DNA of 45,581 nucleotides from Prevotella sp. (GCA_017940545.1 JAGAYI010000025.1:1-45581); one strand, 5' to 3'. Numbered from the stretch's first letter, positions 6,903 through 16,184 are shown. Program-made: numbers and translations. The notes: generated by a model not told the origin, from the sequence alone.

Positions 6903-8737
6903 ACAGAGTCCTTTTGTCCTTCGTGTTGCTGGCGGTGACCTGTATGGTTGCCCGTGCGCAAAACGTCATCGTGGAGGAGAATGCCATTACCGTAGAGTGT
7001 GAGGACATCAAACATTCCACAACCCACTACAAGACCGTCACCACCATCCTCAACGAGCGCGGTGCTGACCATGCCGTCTTTATCTGTCCGTGCAGCAAGT
7101 ACGACAAGCTGAAAAGTTTCCGCGGACAGGTGACCGACCCCAACGGGCGACTGCTGCGCAAACTGAAAGAGAACGAGCTGCAACGGACGGAATACTCAGA
7201 GTATCTGGCTGTTGACGACTATCGCATGTACTTAGACTATACGCCGCCGTCCTATCCTGTTACCATAACATACGAGTGGACGGTGGAAAGCCGCAACAAC
7301 CTGATAGAGTTCCCCTGGTTCTGCCCGCAGGACGACTACGACGTCAGCGTCAGGAAAGCCACTTACCAGCTGACGGCACCGCAGACCATGGCCATTCGCC
7401 ACACGCTGTCGAACATCAGCAAGGATGTCACCGTCAGTAGCGACAATGGCCTGCAGACCCTTTCCATAGAACTGACCGACCTGCCGGTACTGCGTAAGGA
7501 ACCCTACAGCCGTCCACTGAACGAACGGTTGCCCATGGGCTACTTCGCCCCCGAACAGTTTGTGTATTATGGCGTGGAGGGTAGCTTTACTGACTGGAAC
7601 GGTCTGGGGAAATGGGAATACTCGCTGCAGCAAGGGCGCGACGTGCTGCCAGAGTCCTTGAAGGAGAAGCTGCACCAGTTGGCCGACGGCCTCCCTTCTG
7701 ACGTGGAGAAGGTAAAACGGGTTTATCAGTTTCTGGGTGAGAACACCCGTTACGTCGCCATTCTGTTAGGCATTGGTGGACAGCAGCCGGCACCTGCTGC
7801 CGAGGTCTGCAAGAGCGGCTTTGGCGACTGTAAGGGACTGACCAACTACATGCGGGCAATGCTGCAGGAGTTAGGCATCAGTTCTTATTATACCGTCGTC
7901 AGCACTACCCGACGGCGACTGCTGCCCCACTATGCCAGCGTGGGACAGCTGAACCATGTCATTCTACAGGTACCCCTTCGCGGTGACACTATCTGGATGG
8001 AGTGTACCAATCCGCAACTGCCCTTTGGCTATGTGCATGAGGATATTGCCGGCCACGATGCCGTCGTCGTCACAGCCGACGGCGGTCGCATGGTGCGCCT
8101 GCCGGTCTATGCTGACTCGACGAACATGATGAGCAGTGAGGTGCAGATAGCCCTCAGTACCGACGGAAGTGCCGACGTCAGTCTTCGGCAAACGTCAGAA
8201 AACTGGCAGCATGAACAGCTGCTGCCGTTGCTGAAGATGGACGAGAACGAGCGCTTCAGGGCATTGCACCATATTGTCAACGTGCCGCAGATGGCTATTC
8301 AACAGATGGAGACAGCACAGCAGTCAGCCACCATCAGCCTGACGGCCAGCATCAAGAGTGGGAAATATGCCAAGGTCACCGGGAGCCGCCTGTTTGTGCC
8401 CCTGTGCCCTATACACCAAGGCTATCAGGCTCCCAAGAGCGAGGCCGAACGGTCAGAGGATATCTGCATCAGTCACGGCTATCTGGATACAGACGAAATT
8501 GTGCTGACCATTCCTGAAGGCTATGCCATAGAGGCCAGACCGCGGGATGTGACGCTGACGGAGGCCTTTGGCTCTTTCTCCTTCCGAATGGTAGAAGAGG
8601 GCCGGCAGATACGCATCAGTAACCGTCTACTGATGCATGCCGGTGTTTTTCCATCACGTCTGTACCCACAGTTGGTCGCTTTCCGAAAAACGCTTGCCGA
8701 CACCTATGCCCAGAAACTTGTCCTGAAAAGAATATGA
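6899..8737 (+). CDS. DUF3857/transglutaminase-like secreted protein, Cys and His present
   Basis: 612 residues, signal peptide 1-20 (MNRVLLSFVLLAVTCMVARA). The DUF3857 part covers about 25-230 (TTHYKTVTTILNERGADHA, YPVTITYEWTVESRNN). The transglutaminase core at ~255-385 has Cys311 in FGDCKGLTNYM, His353 in QLNHVIL and Glu368 in WMECTNPQ where Asp is more usual. This looks like an active papain-fold enzyme (peptidase or acyl transferase) with a Cys-His-acid triad. Translation is coupled to the preceding inactive-looking homologue through an ATGA overlap, which suggests the two products form a unit. Substrate unknown. Confidence 0.85.
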   Translation: MNRVLLSFVLLAVTCMVARAQNVIVEENAITVECEDIKHSTTHYKTVTTILNERGADHAVFICPCSKYDKLKSFRGQVTDPNGRLLRKLKENELQRTEYSEYLAVDDYRMYLDYTPPSYPVTITYEWTVESRNNLIEFPWFCPQDDYDVSVRKATYQLTAPQTMAIRHTLSNISKDVTVSSDNGLQTLSIELTDLPVLRKEPYSRPLNERLPMGYFAPEQFVYYGVEGSFTDWNGLGKWEYSLQQGRDVLPESLKEKLHQLADGLPSDVEKVKRVYQFLGENTRYVAILLGIGGQQPAPAAEVCKSGFGDCKGLTNYMRAMLQELGISSYYTVVSTTRRRLLPHYASVGQLNHVILQVPLRGDTIWMECTNPQLPFGYVHEDIAGHDAVVVTADGGRMVRLPVYADSTNMMSSEVQIALSTDGSADVSLRQTSENWQHEQLLPLLKMDENERFRALHHIVNVPQMAIQQMETAQQSATISLTASIKSGKYAKVTGSRLFVPLCPIHQGYQAPKSEAERSEDICISHGYLDTDEIVLTIPEGYAIEARPRDVTLTEAFGSFSFRMVEEGRQIRISNRLLMHAGVFPSRLYPQLVAFRKTLADTYAQKLVLKRI

Positions 8738-8838
8738 ATGGACGGGGGTATGATTTCTTTAAGTTTCGCATTTGCTCCGCTCGGCTATGCCGCTTTGCTT
8801 TGCAAAGAACTTATGGGGTGTTCAGGTAAGTTAGAGGT

Positions 8839-8962
8839 AGTTCAGGGAGTTAAGGACATTACCTAAGTCCTTTGTTTTTCTCCTCGGAGTGGGAAGATGG
8901 AGTAACAGAACATCTGTCTTGAACTCCTTGAACTCCTTGAACTCCCTAACTCCTTGAACTCC
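8839..8962. repeat. 9-bp tandem repeats with a facing inverted copy between convergent genes
   Basis: CTTGAACTC is repeated at 8918, 8927, 8936 and 8953, with one 8-nt variant at 8945. The stretch 8934-8951 is the inverted complement of 8839-8856 (AGTTCAGGGAGTTAAGGA) apart from one bulged base on each arm. This can form a long hairpin in the 254-bp gap between the convergent genes and may terminate both. No gene is visible in 8738-8991. Confidence 0.65.
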
Positions 8963-8991
8963 TTATCCTATTTGAACTTCAGAAAGTTGAA

Positions 8992-9603
8992 TTATTTCTT
9001 CTTCATGTCGAAGCCGATGCGGATGCCGTCGTAGTTCTTGCTCAACTCTCCAAACTTCTTGTAAGTGTCGTCGTTGCTGAGGGCTGCCATGGTCTGCAGC
9101 ACGGTGAGCAGTTTCTTTGACTCAAAGAGCAGGGCAATGCCGCCATATTCGCGCTTGGCATAACAGTTGATGTCGAAGAGCAACCCCTTCAGCGTAATCT
9201 TGGCGTTAGCCTCGTCGAAGGTGTATTTGCCGCTGAACTTCTTTCCCCCCACGCAGACGGTGTAGTAGCCGTTGGCGTCGAAGACCGCATAGGTGTTGGT
9301 GACAGAGATGCCAGCCTTGTCGTAGTAGGGCTTGATTTCCTTCTCAATCTTGGTGGCTGCTACCTCGCCTCCGGCTTTGGCCAGCAGTTTTTCGCTGGTG
9401 AAGGCGATGCCCGGTCCGTTATATTCCCATGTTCCGACGAGTCCCTGTGCGGTCACTTTGTCGAGTCCGATGACGCTGGTAAAGACGTTAGCGATGGTTC
9501 CGCCGCTGAAGATGGTTCCCAGTGTAGAGTTGCCGCATGAAACGGCGAGTCCTGACGCAGCGAGAATCAGGAGTGAAACTGATAGTGTTTTGAGATTTTT
9601 CAT
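8992..9603 (-). CDS. DUF4923-family lipoprotein (lipocalin-like)
   Basis: 203 residues. The signal MKNLKTLSVSLLILAASGLAVSC ends in a lipobox-like AVSC-G, so lipid attachment at Cys23 is expected. The mature part contains LVGTWEYNGPGIAF, typical of lipocalin-like Bacteroidetes families, and TYAVFDANGYYTVCVGGKKFSGKY, and it ends in the highly conserved GIRIGFDMKKK. Function unknown; such proteins sit in the outer membrane or periplasm. It is monocistronic with its own minus-strand promoter at 9627-9634. A truncated paralogue lies at 4581-4737, so two DUF4923 sequences bracket the transglutaminase-fold pair. Confidence 0.85.
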   Translation of the reverse strand: MKNLKTLSVSLLILAASGLAVSCGNSTLGTIFSGGTIANVFTSVIGLDKVTAQGLVGTWEYNGPGIAFTSEKLLAKAGGEVAATKIEKEIKPYYDKAGISVTNTYAVFDANGYYTVCVGGKKFSGKYTFDEANAKITLKGLLFDINCYAKREYGGIALLFESKKLLTVLQTMAALSNDDTYKKFGELSKNYDGIRIGFDMKKK

Positions 9604-9626
9604 TACTTCTTTGGTTTAATCGGCTG

Positions 9627-9686
9627 CAAAAGTACAAATAAATTGGCAATTAGGAACGAGGAATTAAGAATTATTTTGTACCTTTG
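9627..9686. promoter_or_regulatory. Divergent promoters between the DUF4923 gene and the L,D-transpeptidase gene
   Basis: The minus strand carries TACTTTTG (9634-9627) and the plus strand TACCTTTG (9679-9686). The boxes are about 45 bp apart. The plus box places the transcription start near 9693, which excludes the upstream TTG at 9643 as a start for the transpeptidase gene. Confidence 0.75.
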
Positions 9687-9699
9687 CGCCGAAAACAAG

Positions 9700-10371
9700 A
9701 TGAATAGACGAATGAAAACGTTTATTAATATCCTTTTGCTGCTTTTGTTTCCCGTAGGAATGAGTGGACAGGCACATGAGTACGTGGTGAACGACCATGG
9801 CAACCAAGCGGTGCGCAGCGACCGTGACGTTCGCATCAGTATGCCTGAGCTGGTGAAGGTGAAAAAGCACTGCTTTATCCTGATGTCGAAGAAGGATTTT
9901 TACCTGTATGTCTATGAGGCACAGGGAAAGGACACCGTTCTTGTGGCCCGCTACGATGCAGCTTTCTCGCTGAAGAAAGGTCAGAAGCAGCGCAAGGGCG
10001 ACATGAAAACGCCCCACTGTACGTTCCGGAATCCGTTTAAGATAACGCAGATTGTAGATGCCTCGAAGTGGAAGCATGACTTCGGTGACGGGCGCGGAAG
10101 CATTTTGAGCTATGGCAAGTGGTTTATGCGGTTGGCGACGCCCGGCAGTAAGGGCATCGGCATTCACGGCAGCACGAACAACCGCTCGAGTGTTCCGGGA
10201 AGGGCCAGCGAGGGCTGCATCCGCCTGCTCGACGAGGACATTATAGACTTGTATAAGAACTTTGCCTTCGTGGGCATGAAGGTGGTCATCAAGGCAGAGG
10301 ATGTCGATGACCTGCCCTTCGAGAAACGAGCCATGGAGCGGCAGAAAATCCAGCGGAAGAGACACTTTTAA
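9700..10371 (+). CDS. L,D-transpeptidase (YkuD/ErfK-type)
   Basis: 223 residues from the ATG at 9700 (a second ATG at 9712 gives 219). The signal peptide is MNRRMKTFINILLLLLFPVG. The YkuD core is visible: KKDFYLYVYEAQGKD near the start, KTPHCTF in the middle, then IHGSTNN and SEGCIRL with catalytic Cys173. The enzyme class forms 3-3 cross-links in peptidoglycan or attaches proteins to it, in the periplasm. The gene stands alone behind its own -7 box; the next gene begins 36 nt later and may be co-transcribed. Confident family call; the exact reaction (cross-linking, protein anchoring or hydrolysis) cannot be told. Confidence 0.92.
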   Translation: MNRRMKTFINILLLLLFPVGMSGQAHEYVVNDHGNQAVRSDRDVRISMPELVKVKKHCFILMSKKDFYLYVYEAQGKDTVLVARYDAAFSLKKGQKQRKGDMKTPHCTFRNPFKITQIVDASKWKHDFGDGRGSILSYGKWFMRLATPGSKGIGIHGSTNNRSSVPGRASEGCIRLLDEDIIDLYKNFAFVGMKVVIKAEDVDDLPFEKRAMERQKIQRKRHF

Positions 10372-10406
10372 TCATGCACAATGTACAATTTTAATTTCTG
10401 ATTACT

Positions 10407-11639
10407 GTGGCACTGAACTATATTTGGATAGCGTTGTTTACAATAGGCGTTCTGGTGGGTGTCATCAAACTCGTGTTCCTGCAGGACTATGATGCCCTGC
10501 CCGAGATGATGGACTCTACGTTTAAGATGTCGAATACGGCCTTCGAGATGACGCTGGGCCTGACCGGCACGCTGACCCTATGGATGGGCATTCTGAAGAT
10601 TGGCGAAGACAGCGGACTGGTGGATAAGCTGGCCCGCCTGCTGAGTCCTGTGCTGACGAAACTGTTTCCGGAGATACCCAAGAACCATCCGGCACTGGGC
10701 AGCATCTTCATGAACATTTCGGCAAACATGCTGGGGTTAGACAATGCCGCCACGCCCGTGGGACTGAAAGCCATGCAGGAGTTGCAGAGCCTGAACGAGA
10801 AAAAGGACACGGCCTCCAACTCGATGATTATGTTCCTGGTGCTGAACACCAGTAGCCTGATGATTATTCCAGTATCGATTATGGCCTACCGTTCGAAGTA
10901 TGGCGCTGCCGACCCTGCCGACGTGTTCATTCCTATACTGCTCACGACGATGTGCTCTACCTTGGTGGGTCTCATTGCCGTCAGCATCTACCAGCGCATC
11001 AACCTGTTTCAGAAGAACATTCTCATCATGCTGGGCTCCATTGGCCTCTTGGTGGCGGCTCTCTTTACTGCGTTGACCGGCATGGACAACGAGCAGATGC
11101 AACGTTTCTGCCGCCTCTTGACCGCCAGCCTGATTCTCGGCACCATTCTGCTGTTCATCTACTCTGGCGTACACAAGAAACTGAACGTATATAACTCCTT
11201 CATTGAGGGAGCCAAGGGTGGCTTCCATGTAGCTGTCAGTCTGATTCCTTATTGCGTGGCCATTCTGGCTGCCGTAGGTGTGTTCCGTGCTTCGGGAGCC
11301 CTGCAGATGGTGCAGGATGCCTTTACGTGGTGTGTGGAGGCATGCGGTCTGAACAGCGATTTTGTTGGTGCTGTTCCTGTGGCACTGATGAAACCGCTGA
11401 ACGGAGCCGGTGCCCGTGGCATGATGCTCGAGTGCTTCGAGTCGTTTGGTCCTGACTCCTTTGTGGGCCATCTGGCCAGTGTGTTGCAGGGTTCAACCGA
11501 CACGACGTTCTATATCCTGGCCATCTACTTTGGCAGTGTGGGCATCAAGAAGTACCGCTATTCTGTGGCTTGCGGCCTGATGGCCGACCTGGCAGGCATG
11601 GTGGCGGCTGTATTCTTCAGCTATTTCTTCTTCGGATAA
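10407..11639 (+). CDS. Fused SpmA-SpmB 'spore maturation' nucleoside-recognition membrane protein
   Basis: 410 residues, GTG start (MALNYIWIALFTIGVLVG). About 9-10 hydrophobic segments are present. The first half resembles SpmA (LTLWMGILKIGEDSGL, NMLGLDNAATPVGLKAM) and the second half SpmB (SFIEGAKGGFHVAVSLIPYCVAILAAVG, KPLNGAGARGMM, GSTDTTFYILAIYFGSVG). Both halves belong to the Gate/nucleoside-recognition superfamily. In Bacillus, SpmA and SpmB act in spore core dehydration; here the fusion occurs in a non-sporulating lineage, so transport or channel activity for an unknown solute is a better guess. No upstream in-frame ATG is visible, which supports GTG. Confidence 0.9.
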   Translation: MALNYIWIALFTIGVLVGVIKLVFLQDYDALPEMMDSTFKMSNTAFEMTLGLTGTLTLWMGILKIGEDSGLVDKLARLLSPVLTKLFPEIPKNHPALGSIFMNISANMLGLDNAATPVGLKAMQELQSLNEKKDTASNSMIMFLVLNTSSLMIIPVSIMAYRSKYGAADPADVFIPILLTTMCSTLVGLIAVSIYQRINLFQKNILIMLGSIGLLVAALFTALTGMDNEQMQRFCRLLTASLILGTILLFIYSGVHKKLNVYNSFIEGAKGGFHVAVSLIPYCVAILAAVGVFRASGALQMVQDAFTWCVEACGLNSDFVGAVPVALMKPLNGAGARGMMLECFESFGPDSFVGHLASVLQGSTDTTFYILAIYFGSVGIKKYRYSVACGLMADLAGMVAAVFFSYFFFG

Positions 11640-11670
11640 TAAAAACGGGTCTTTTGCGTTATATATAGGT

Positions 11671-12819
11671 ATGCAATGGACCGATAGAATACGTCAGGTA
11701 AAAATTATACTCGTAGTGGTGGCCGTGGTTATTGCCGTGGCCTCGCTGCTTATTTCCCATCTGCTTGTCAAGGATTTGCTGACCGAAGAGCGGGGGAAGA
11801 TGCAGGTGTGGGCCGATGCCATGCATGCCATTAACGAGGCGGGGCCTGACGATGACATGTCGCTGGCGTTCAGCGTCATCAGTAGTAACAGCACCATTCC
11901 TGTGGTTGTGGTGGGCAGGAATAACGACGTGTTAGACTACAGCAACATTGACGTGGAAGGACAGGACACGCTGGTCTTCCTGCAGCATTTTGCCCAGCGC
12001 ATGCAGCGGGCCGATAACTGTATTCGGATAAATATAGGAGATTCCAGTGACTACGAGTTGGTATGCTACGACGAGAGCGTCATGTTGAAACGTCTCTCGG
12101 CATGGCCTTACGTTCAGTTAGGCATTGTGCTCATCTTTGTAGTGGTGGCTATTTTTGCTTTGCTCTCGTCAAAGCGTGCCGAACAGAACAAGGTGTGGGT
12201 GGGCCTGTCGAAGGAAACCGCCCACCAGTTGGGGACTCCCATCTCCAGCCTGATGGCTTGGACAGAGATGCTGAAGGAGACATACCCCGACGACGAAATG
12301 ATACCCGAAATGTCGCAAGACGTGAAACGCCTGGAGCGTATTGCCGAGCGCTTCTCCAAGATAGGTTCTCTGCCCGAGCCTGTAGAGGCGAGCATGAACG
12401 AGGTGCTGGAACATGTCATCACGTATATGGACCGTCGCACGTCGAACAAGGTGAAGATTCTTCGTCGTTTCCCTGACCATGATGTCATTGTGCGCATGAA
12501 TGCGTCACTCTTTGAGTGGGTCATTGAAAACCTCTGCAAGAATGCCGTCGATGCCATGGAAGGCTCAGGTACCATCACCCTGACGCTCTTTGAGGAAGAA
12601 CGTCAGGCCATCATAGAGGTGCAGGACACGGGAAAGGGAATCAGGCGAAAGGACATCAAGAACGTGTTTACACCAGGCTTTACCACCAAGAAACGCGGTT
12701 GGGGCCTGGGTCTCTCCTTAGCCCGCCGCATAGTAGAGGAATATCATAAGGGACGCATCTTCGTGAAGCAGTCGGAACTGGGTGCCGGCACGACGTTCCG
12801 CGTAGAAGTGCCCTTCTGA
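11671..12819 (+). CDS. Membrane sensor histidine kinase (orphan)
   Basis: 382 residues. Membrane helices at ~12-33 and ~147-170 enclose a ~110-residue extracytoplasmic sensor. The dimerisation/phosphoacceptor box is KETAHQLGTPISSLMAW with His185. The ATPase domain shows an N box (NLCKNAVDAMEG), a G1 box (DTGKGI) and a G2 box (GLGLSLARRIVEEYH). There is no HAMP-length linker between the second helix and the H box. No response regulator gene is adjacent, so its partner is elsewhere. It sits 31 nt after the SpmA-SpmB fusion gene and may share its transcript. Confidence 0.92.
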   Translation: MQWTDRIRQVKIILVVVAVVIAVASLLISHLLVKDLLTEERGKMQVWADAMHAINEAGPDDDMSLAFSVISSNSTIPVVVVGRNNDVLDYSNIDVEGQDTLVFLQHFAQRMQRADNCIRINIGDSSDYELVCYDESVMLKRLSAWPYVQLGIVLIFVVVAIFALLSSKRAEQNKVWVGLSKETAHQLGTPISSLMAWTEMLKETYPDDEMIPEMSQDVKRLERIAERFSKIGSLPEPVEASMNEVLEHVITYMDRRTSNKVKILRRFPDHDVIVRMNASLFEWVIENLCKNAVDAMEGSGTITLTLFEEERQAIIEVQDTGKGIRRKDIKNVFTPGFTTKKRGWGLGLSLARRIVEEYHKGRIFVKQSELGAGTTFRVEVPF

Positions 12820-12823
12820 AAAA

Positions 12824-12866
12824 CTTTTGGCAGCGTAGGAATGTCCCACACTACCAAAAGACGCTT
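12824..12866. terminator. Bidirectional terminator-like hairpin between convergent genes
   Basis: CTTTTGG (12824-12830) pairs with CCAAAAG (12854-12860), with short inner pairings, and a T-rich run follows. It lies in the 48-bp gap between the kinase gene and the convergent acyl-CoA ligase gene. Confidence 0.5.
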
Positions 12867-12867
12867 T

Positions 12868-14601
12868 TTAAATAACTTCAATGCCTAACTGTTCACAGAG
12901 TTTCAGACTCATTTCCTTGAGCTTGAACTTCTGAATCTTGCCACTGCCCGTCAGCGGGAACTGGTCAATGAAGAAGACATACTTGGGAATCTTGTAACGG
13001 GCGATTTTCCCGCGACAGAACTCCTGAACGTCCTCAGGTTCCATCTTTACACCTTCCTGCAGAATGATGAAGGCACCCACAGCCTCGCCATATTTCTTCG
13101 ACGGAACGGCAGCCACCTGCACATCCTTGATGCCGGGCATGTGGTAGAGGAACTCCTCTATTTCGCGGGGATAGATGTTCTCACCGCCGCGGATAATCAT
13201 GTCCTTGATACGGCCGGTGATGCGGTAGAAACCCTGTTCGTCCTTCACACCCAGGTCGCCGCTGTGCAGAAAACCATTCTTGTCAATCACTTCAGCCGTA
13301 GCCTGCGGATTCTTGTAGTAACCCTTCATGACGTTAAAGCCCTTGCAGCACATCTCACCCTGTACGCCGACGGGGCACTCCTCGCCCGTCTCGGGGTCGA
13401 GCACCTTCACCTCGACGAAGGGGTAGTCGCGGCCTACGGTGGTGCAGCGCTGCTCGAACGTATCGTTCAGACAGGTCTGCGTCATGCCGGGAGAGCTCTC
13501 GGTCAGTCCATAGACGCTGGTGATGGTCATGAACATCTTTTCGCTCACGCGTTTCATGAGTTCGACAGGGCAAAGGGAGCCTGCCATGATGCCTGTACGA
13601 AGACTGCTCATGTCGAACATGGGGAACATGGGGTGGTCCAACTCGGCAATGAACATGGTGGGCACGCCATAGACGGCGGTGCAACGCTCCTTGTGGATGG
13701 AGGCCAGAACCACCAGCGGGTCAAACTTCTCGACCATCACCTCAGTACAGCCATGCGTCAGGCAGTTCATGGTGGCCAGTACCACGCCGAAGCAGTGGAA
13801 CAGGGGCACGCAGACGCAGAGTTTGTCGTCCTGTGTAAAACCCATGTTCTCGCCGGTGAAGTAGCCGTCGTTGGCAATGTTGAAGTGGGTCAGCATGACA
13901 CCCTTGGGGAATCCGGTGGTGCCGCTGGTGTATTGCATGTTGCAGACGTCGTGACAGCTCACGTTCTTCTTCATCTTGTCTAACTCTTCGTCGTCGATGT
14001 TCTGTCCCAACAGCAACAGCTCGGCCGTGTTGAACATGCCACGGTACTTCTCCATACCTATATATACTACATTCTTCAGGTGGGGGAAGCGCTTGCTGTT
14101 CAGGTGGCCGCGCTCGCAATTCTTCAGCTCTGGCAACATGGTGTAGGTCATATCGACGTAGTTGCAGTCCCATGTGCCGTCGGTAATGCAGAGAGTATGC
14201 ATGTCTGAGTCTTCGCAAAGGTATTCCAACTCGTTCTGCTTGTAGTTGGTGTTGACCGTGACGAGCACGGCACCTATCTTTGCCGTTGCATAAAGGAAGG
14301 TGAGCCAGTCGGGTACGTTGGTGGCCCAGATGCCTACATTAGAACCTTTCTTGACACCAATGGCAATCAGACCTTTGGCCAGGTTATCGACACGCTCGTT
14401 GAACTTACTCCACGTGAAGCGCAGGTTACGGTCAGAATAGACAATGTATTCCTTGTCAGGGGTGGTCTCGGCCCAGTATTCAAGCCATTGGCCCAATGTG
14501 CGTTCTGAAAGCGTGTATCCCTCGCTTCCTGTTTCGGCCGGGTAAGTCCTGTCTGGCAGTGGCCTGCCTACCATATCTGTTTTTATATTTTTTGTTTCCA
14601 T
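12868..14601 (-). CDS. Acyl-CoA ligase of the AMP-binding (ANL) family
   Basis: 577 residues. The adenylation signature is [16 protein letters not shown], followed by [10 protein letters not shown], the hinge-region motif [38 protein letters not shown], and a C-terminal lysine in [10 protein letters not shown]. This order defines ligases that activate an acid through acyl-AMP and form a CoA thioester. Length and motifs are closest to medium- or long-chain fatty acyl-CoA synthetases, but substrate choice cannot be read. The XRE-cupin regulator gene lies 39 nt upstream on the same strand, so the two form an operon from the promoter at 15247-15278. Confidence 0.92.
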   Translation of the reverse strand: METKNIKTDMVGRPLPDRTYPAETGSEGYTLSERTLGQWLEYWAETTPDKEYIVYSDRNLRFTWSKFNERVDNLAKGLIAIGVKKGSNVGIWATNVPDWLTFLYATAKIGAVLVTVNTNYKQNELEYLCEDSDMHTLCITDGTWDCNYVDMTYTMLPELKNCERGHLNSKRFPHLKNVVYIGMEKYRGMFNTAELLLLGQNIDDEELDKMKKNVSCHDVCNMQYTSGTTGFPKGVMLTHFNIANDGYFTGENMGFTQDDKLCVCVPLFHCFGVVLATMNCLTHGCTEVMVEKFDPLVVLASIHKERCTAVYGVPTMFIAELDHPMFPMFDMSSLRTGIMAGSLCPVELMKRVSEKMFMTITSVYGLTESSPGMTQTCLNDTFEQRCTTVGRDYPFVEVKVLDPETGEECPVGVQGEMCCKGFNVMKGYYKNPQATAEVIDKNGFLHSGDLGVKDEQGFYRITGRIKDMIIRGGENIYPREIEEFLYHMPGIKDVQVAAVPSKKYGEAVGAFIILQEGVKMEPEDVQEFCRGKIARYKIPKYVFFIDQFPLTGSGKIQKFKLKEMSLKLCEQLGIEVI

Positions 14602-14640
14602 AATTCTGGATAATCTGAGTATTCTGAATATTCTGAGTAA

Positions 14641-15225
14641 TCAGAACGGAATATATACTACGGCCAGAATCTTGGCAGACTTGCCGGGCGCTCCGTGTAT
14701 GTGGTGCTTGACAATGGAGTCATAGAAGATGCTGTCACCCTGTTTCAGAGTGTAGTTTTCTTTTCCATATACCAGTTCCACGTCACCTTCCATGACGTAG
14801 ATGAACTCTTCGCCTTCGTGGGCTGAGAGCTTATAGTCGAGGTTGTCGTTCGGAGCAATGTCAATGATGAATGGTTCCATGTGTCGCCCGGCCTTCTGCT
14901 GTGCCAGTGGGTGATACTCCATGTTCTTGCGGGCATCGGTAGCATCGTTGGAGAAACTGATGCTGCTTTCCTTCTCACGGTCTTCGGCGCGGCACACCAC
15001 GGGGCCTAAGGCATCGTTGTCGTCCATGAAGGTGCCTAAACGAACGCCTAATGCTCTGGCAATTTTGATTAACGGACCCAAGGACGGCATGTTCTGGCCG
15101 TTCTCAATCGATAATATCTGGTCTTTTGACAGACCGCTGCTTTCTACAATCTCGTCGAGGGAGATGTTCTTTGATTCCCTGATTCTTTTAATCTTGGAAC
15201 CAACCATTGTGTTGTTATTAGCCAT
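14641..15225 (-). CDS. XRE-family HTH regulator with C-terminal cupin domain
   Basis: 194 residues from the ATG at 15225 (MANNNTMVGSKIKRIRESKN). The promoter at 15247-15278 puts the transcription start near 15240, so an upstream in-frame start at 15276 is not used. Residues ~10-65 are a Cro/C1-type HTH (ISLDEIVESSGLSKDQILSIENGQNMPSLGPL). Residues ~120-190 are a cupin_2 barrel (HEGEEFIYVMEGDVELVYG, LKQGDSIFYDSIVKHHIHG), a common ligand-binding partner of XRE domains. The cotranscribed acyl-CoA ligase suggests it senses a fatty acid, an acyl-CoA or a related carboxylate and controls this operon; that is inference. Confidence 0.9.
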   Translation of the reverse strand: MANNNTMVGSKIKRIRESKNISLDEIVESSGLSKDQILSIENGQNMPSLGPLIKIARALGVRLGTFMDDNDALGPVVCRAEDREKESSISFSNDATDARKNMEYHPLAQQKAGRHMEPFIIDIAPNDNLDYKLSAHEGEEFIYVMEGDVELVYGKENYTLKQGDSIFYDSIVKHHIHGAPGKSAKILAVVYIPF

Positions 15226-15246
15226 GTCTAGAATAAAATTTAGCTG

Positions 15247-15278
15247 CAAAGGTAGTGTAAACTGAGCAAAACACAAAA
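15247..15278 (-). promoter_or_regulatory. Promoter of the XRE-cupin/acyl-CoA ligase operon
   Basis: On the minus strand TTTTG (15278-15274), a 19-nt spacer and TACCTTTG (15254-15247) match the Bacteroidetes consensus exactly. Confidence 0.8.
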
Positions 15279-15402
15279 TATATTACGATTTATTTTCATT
15301 TTAAGGTAAATGATATTGCACACTTGTGGCCTTTCGTGTGCAAACTTTTGGTCTGTTAGGCTTTGATTTGCAATTAAAAAACAAAAAAATCATAATTCAT
15401 AA

Positions 15403-15432
15403 TTTGTAATTCACAATAATTTATTAACTTTG
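15403..15432 (+). promoter_or_regulatory. Promoter of the yceD-rpmF-fabH-era operon
   Basis: TTTG at 15403-15406, an 18-nt spacer and TAACTTTG at 15425-15432, only 8 nt before the ATG at 15441. The transcript leader is therefore almost absent. Confidence 0.75.
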
Positions 15433-15440
15433 CACCCCAA

Positions 15441-15965
15441 ATGAGCGAGTTAGAGACGTATCAGATAGATTTGAAGGGTCTGCAAAGTGAGGAAACGAAC
15501 CTCGAATACGACCTGAACGATGGCTTCTTTGCGGCTCTCGACGATGCGCAGTTGGAACATGGAGCGTTGCATGTGTCGGTGTCTATACGCAAGGCGGTCG
15601 GCTTATTTGAACTCCTGTTTCATACTGAGGGCAGCGTAACGGTCACCTGTGACCTTTGTTTGGATGACATGCAGCAGACCATTGACACCGACAACCGGTT
15701 GCTGGTCAGGCTGGGTGCCGAAACGAACATGGATGACGACGAACTCATTACAGTGTCTGAGGACCAGGGCGTTCTCGACCTGTCGTGGTTCATCTACGAA
15801 TTTATCATGTTGGCTATCCCCATCAAGCACGTGCATGCACCTGGAAAATGCAACCGTGTGATGACACAAAAGCTCGAAGAGTTGTCAGCTGCCCGAAGCA
15901 GCGATGAGGCCAAGGAGATTGATCCGAGGTGGAGCGCGTTGGAGAAATTAAACATTAAAGATTAA
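15441..15965 (+). CDS. yceD: YceD/DUF177 family protein
   Basis: 174 residues. The conserved core is GSVTVTCDLCLDDMQQTID, with the CxxC-type pair typical of DUF177. A second conserved block is an acidic stretch followed by LDLSWFIYEFIMLAIPIKHVH and CNRVM. In many bacteria this gene lies directly upstream of rpmF, as here (20 nt gap), and in E. coli and plants the protein is linked to 23S rRNA accumulation. Its gene neighbours (rpmF, fabH, era) fit the classical ribosome/fatty-acid cluster. It starts right behind a strong -7 box. Confidence 0.9.
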   Translation: MSELETYQIDLKGLQSEETNLEYDLNDGFFAALDDAQLEHGALHVSVSIRKAVGLFELLFHTEGSVTVTCDLCLDDMQQTIDTDNRLLVRLGAETNMDDDELITVSEDQGVLDLSWFIYEFIMLAIPIKHVHAPGKCNRVMTQKLEELSAARSSDEAKEIDPRWSALEKLNIKD

Positions 15966-15985
15966 ACATTAAAATTTATAGAATC

Positions 15986-16174
15986 ATGGCACATCCAAAA
16001 AGAAGACAATCGAACACCCGTACCGCAAAACGCCGTACTCACGACAAGGCCGTTGCTCCCACACTGGCAGTATGCCCCAACTGTGGCGCTTACTATGTTT
16101 ACCACACAGTATGTCCCACTTGTGGTTACTATCGTGGCAAGGTTGCCATCGTGAAAGACGAGGTAGTTGAATAA
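15986..16174 (+). CDS. rpmF: 50S ribosomal protein L32
   Basis: 62 residues starting MAHPKRRQSNTRTAKRRTHD, the canonical basic N-terminus. The zinc-ribbon cysteines are all present (CPNC ... CPTC). It is a structural protein of the large subunit. It lies between yceD and fabH with gaps of 20 and 10 nt, clearly in one operon. Confidence 0.98.
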   Translation: MAHPKRRQSNTRTAKRRTHDKAVAPTLAVCPNCGAYYVYHTVCPTCGYYRGKVAIVKDEVVE

Positions 16175-16184
16175 AATTGGATAA

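Noticed and set aside
13141-13983. 280-codon open frame antisense to the acyl-CoA ligase
   Set aside because: Composition (His/Val/Ala rich) is typical of an antisense shadow; the ligase motifs are unambiguous.
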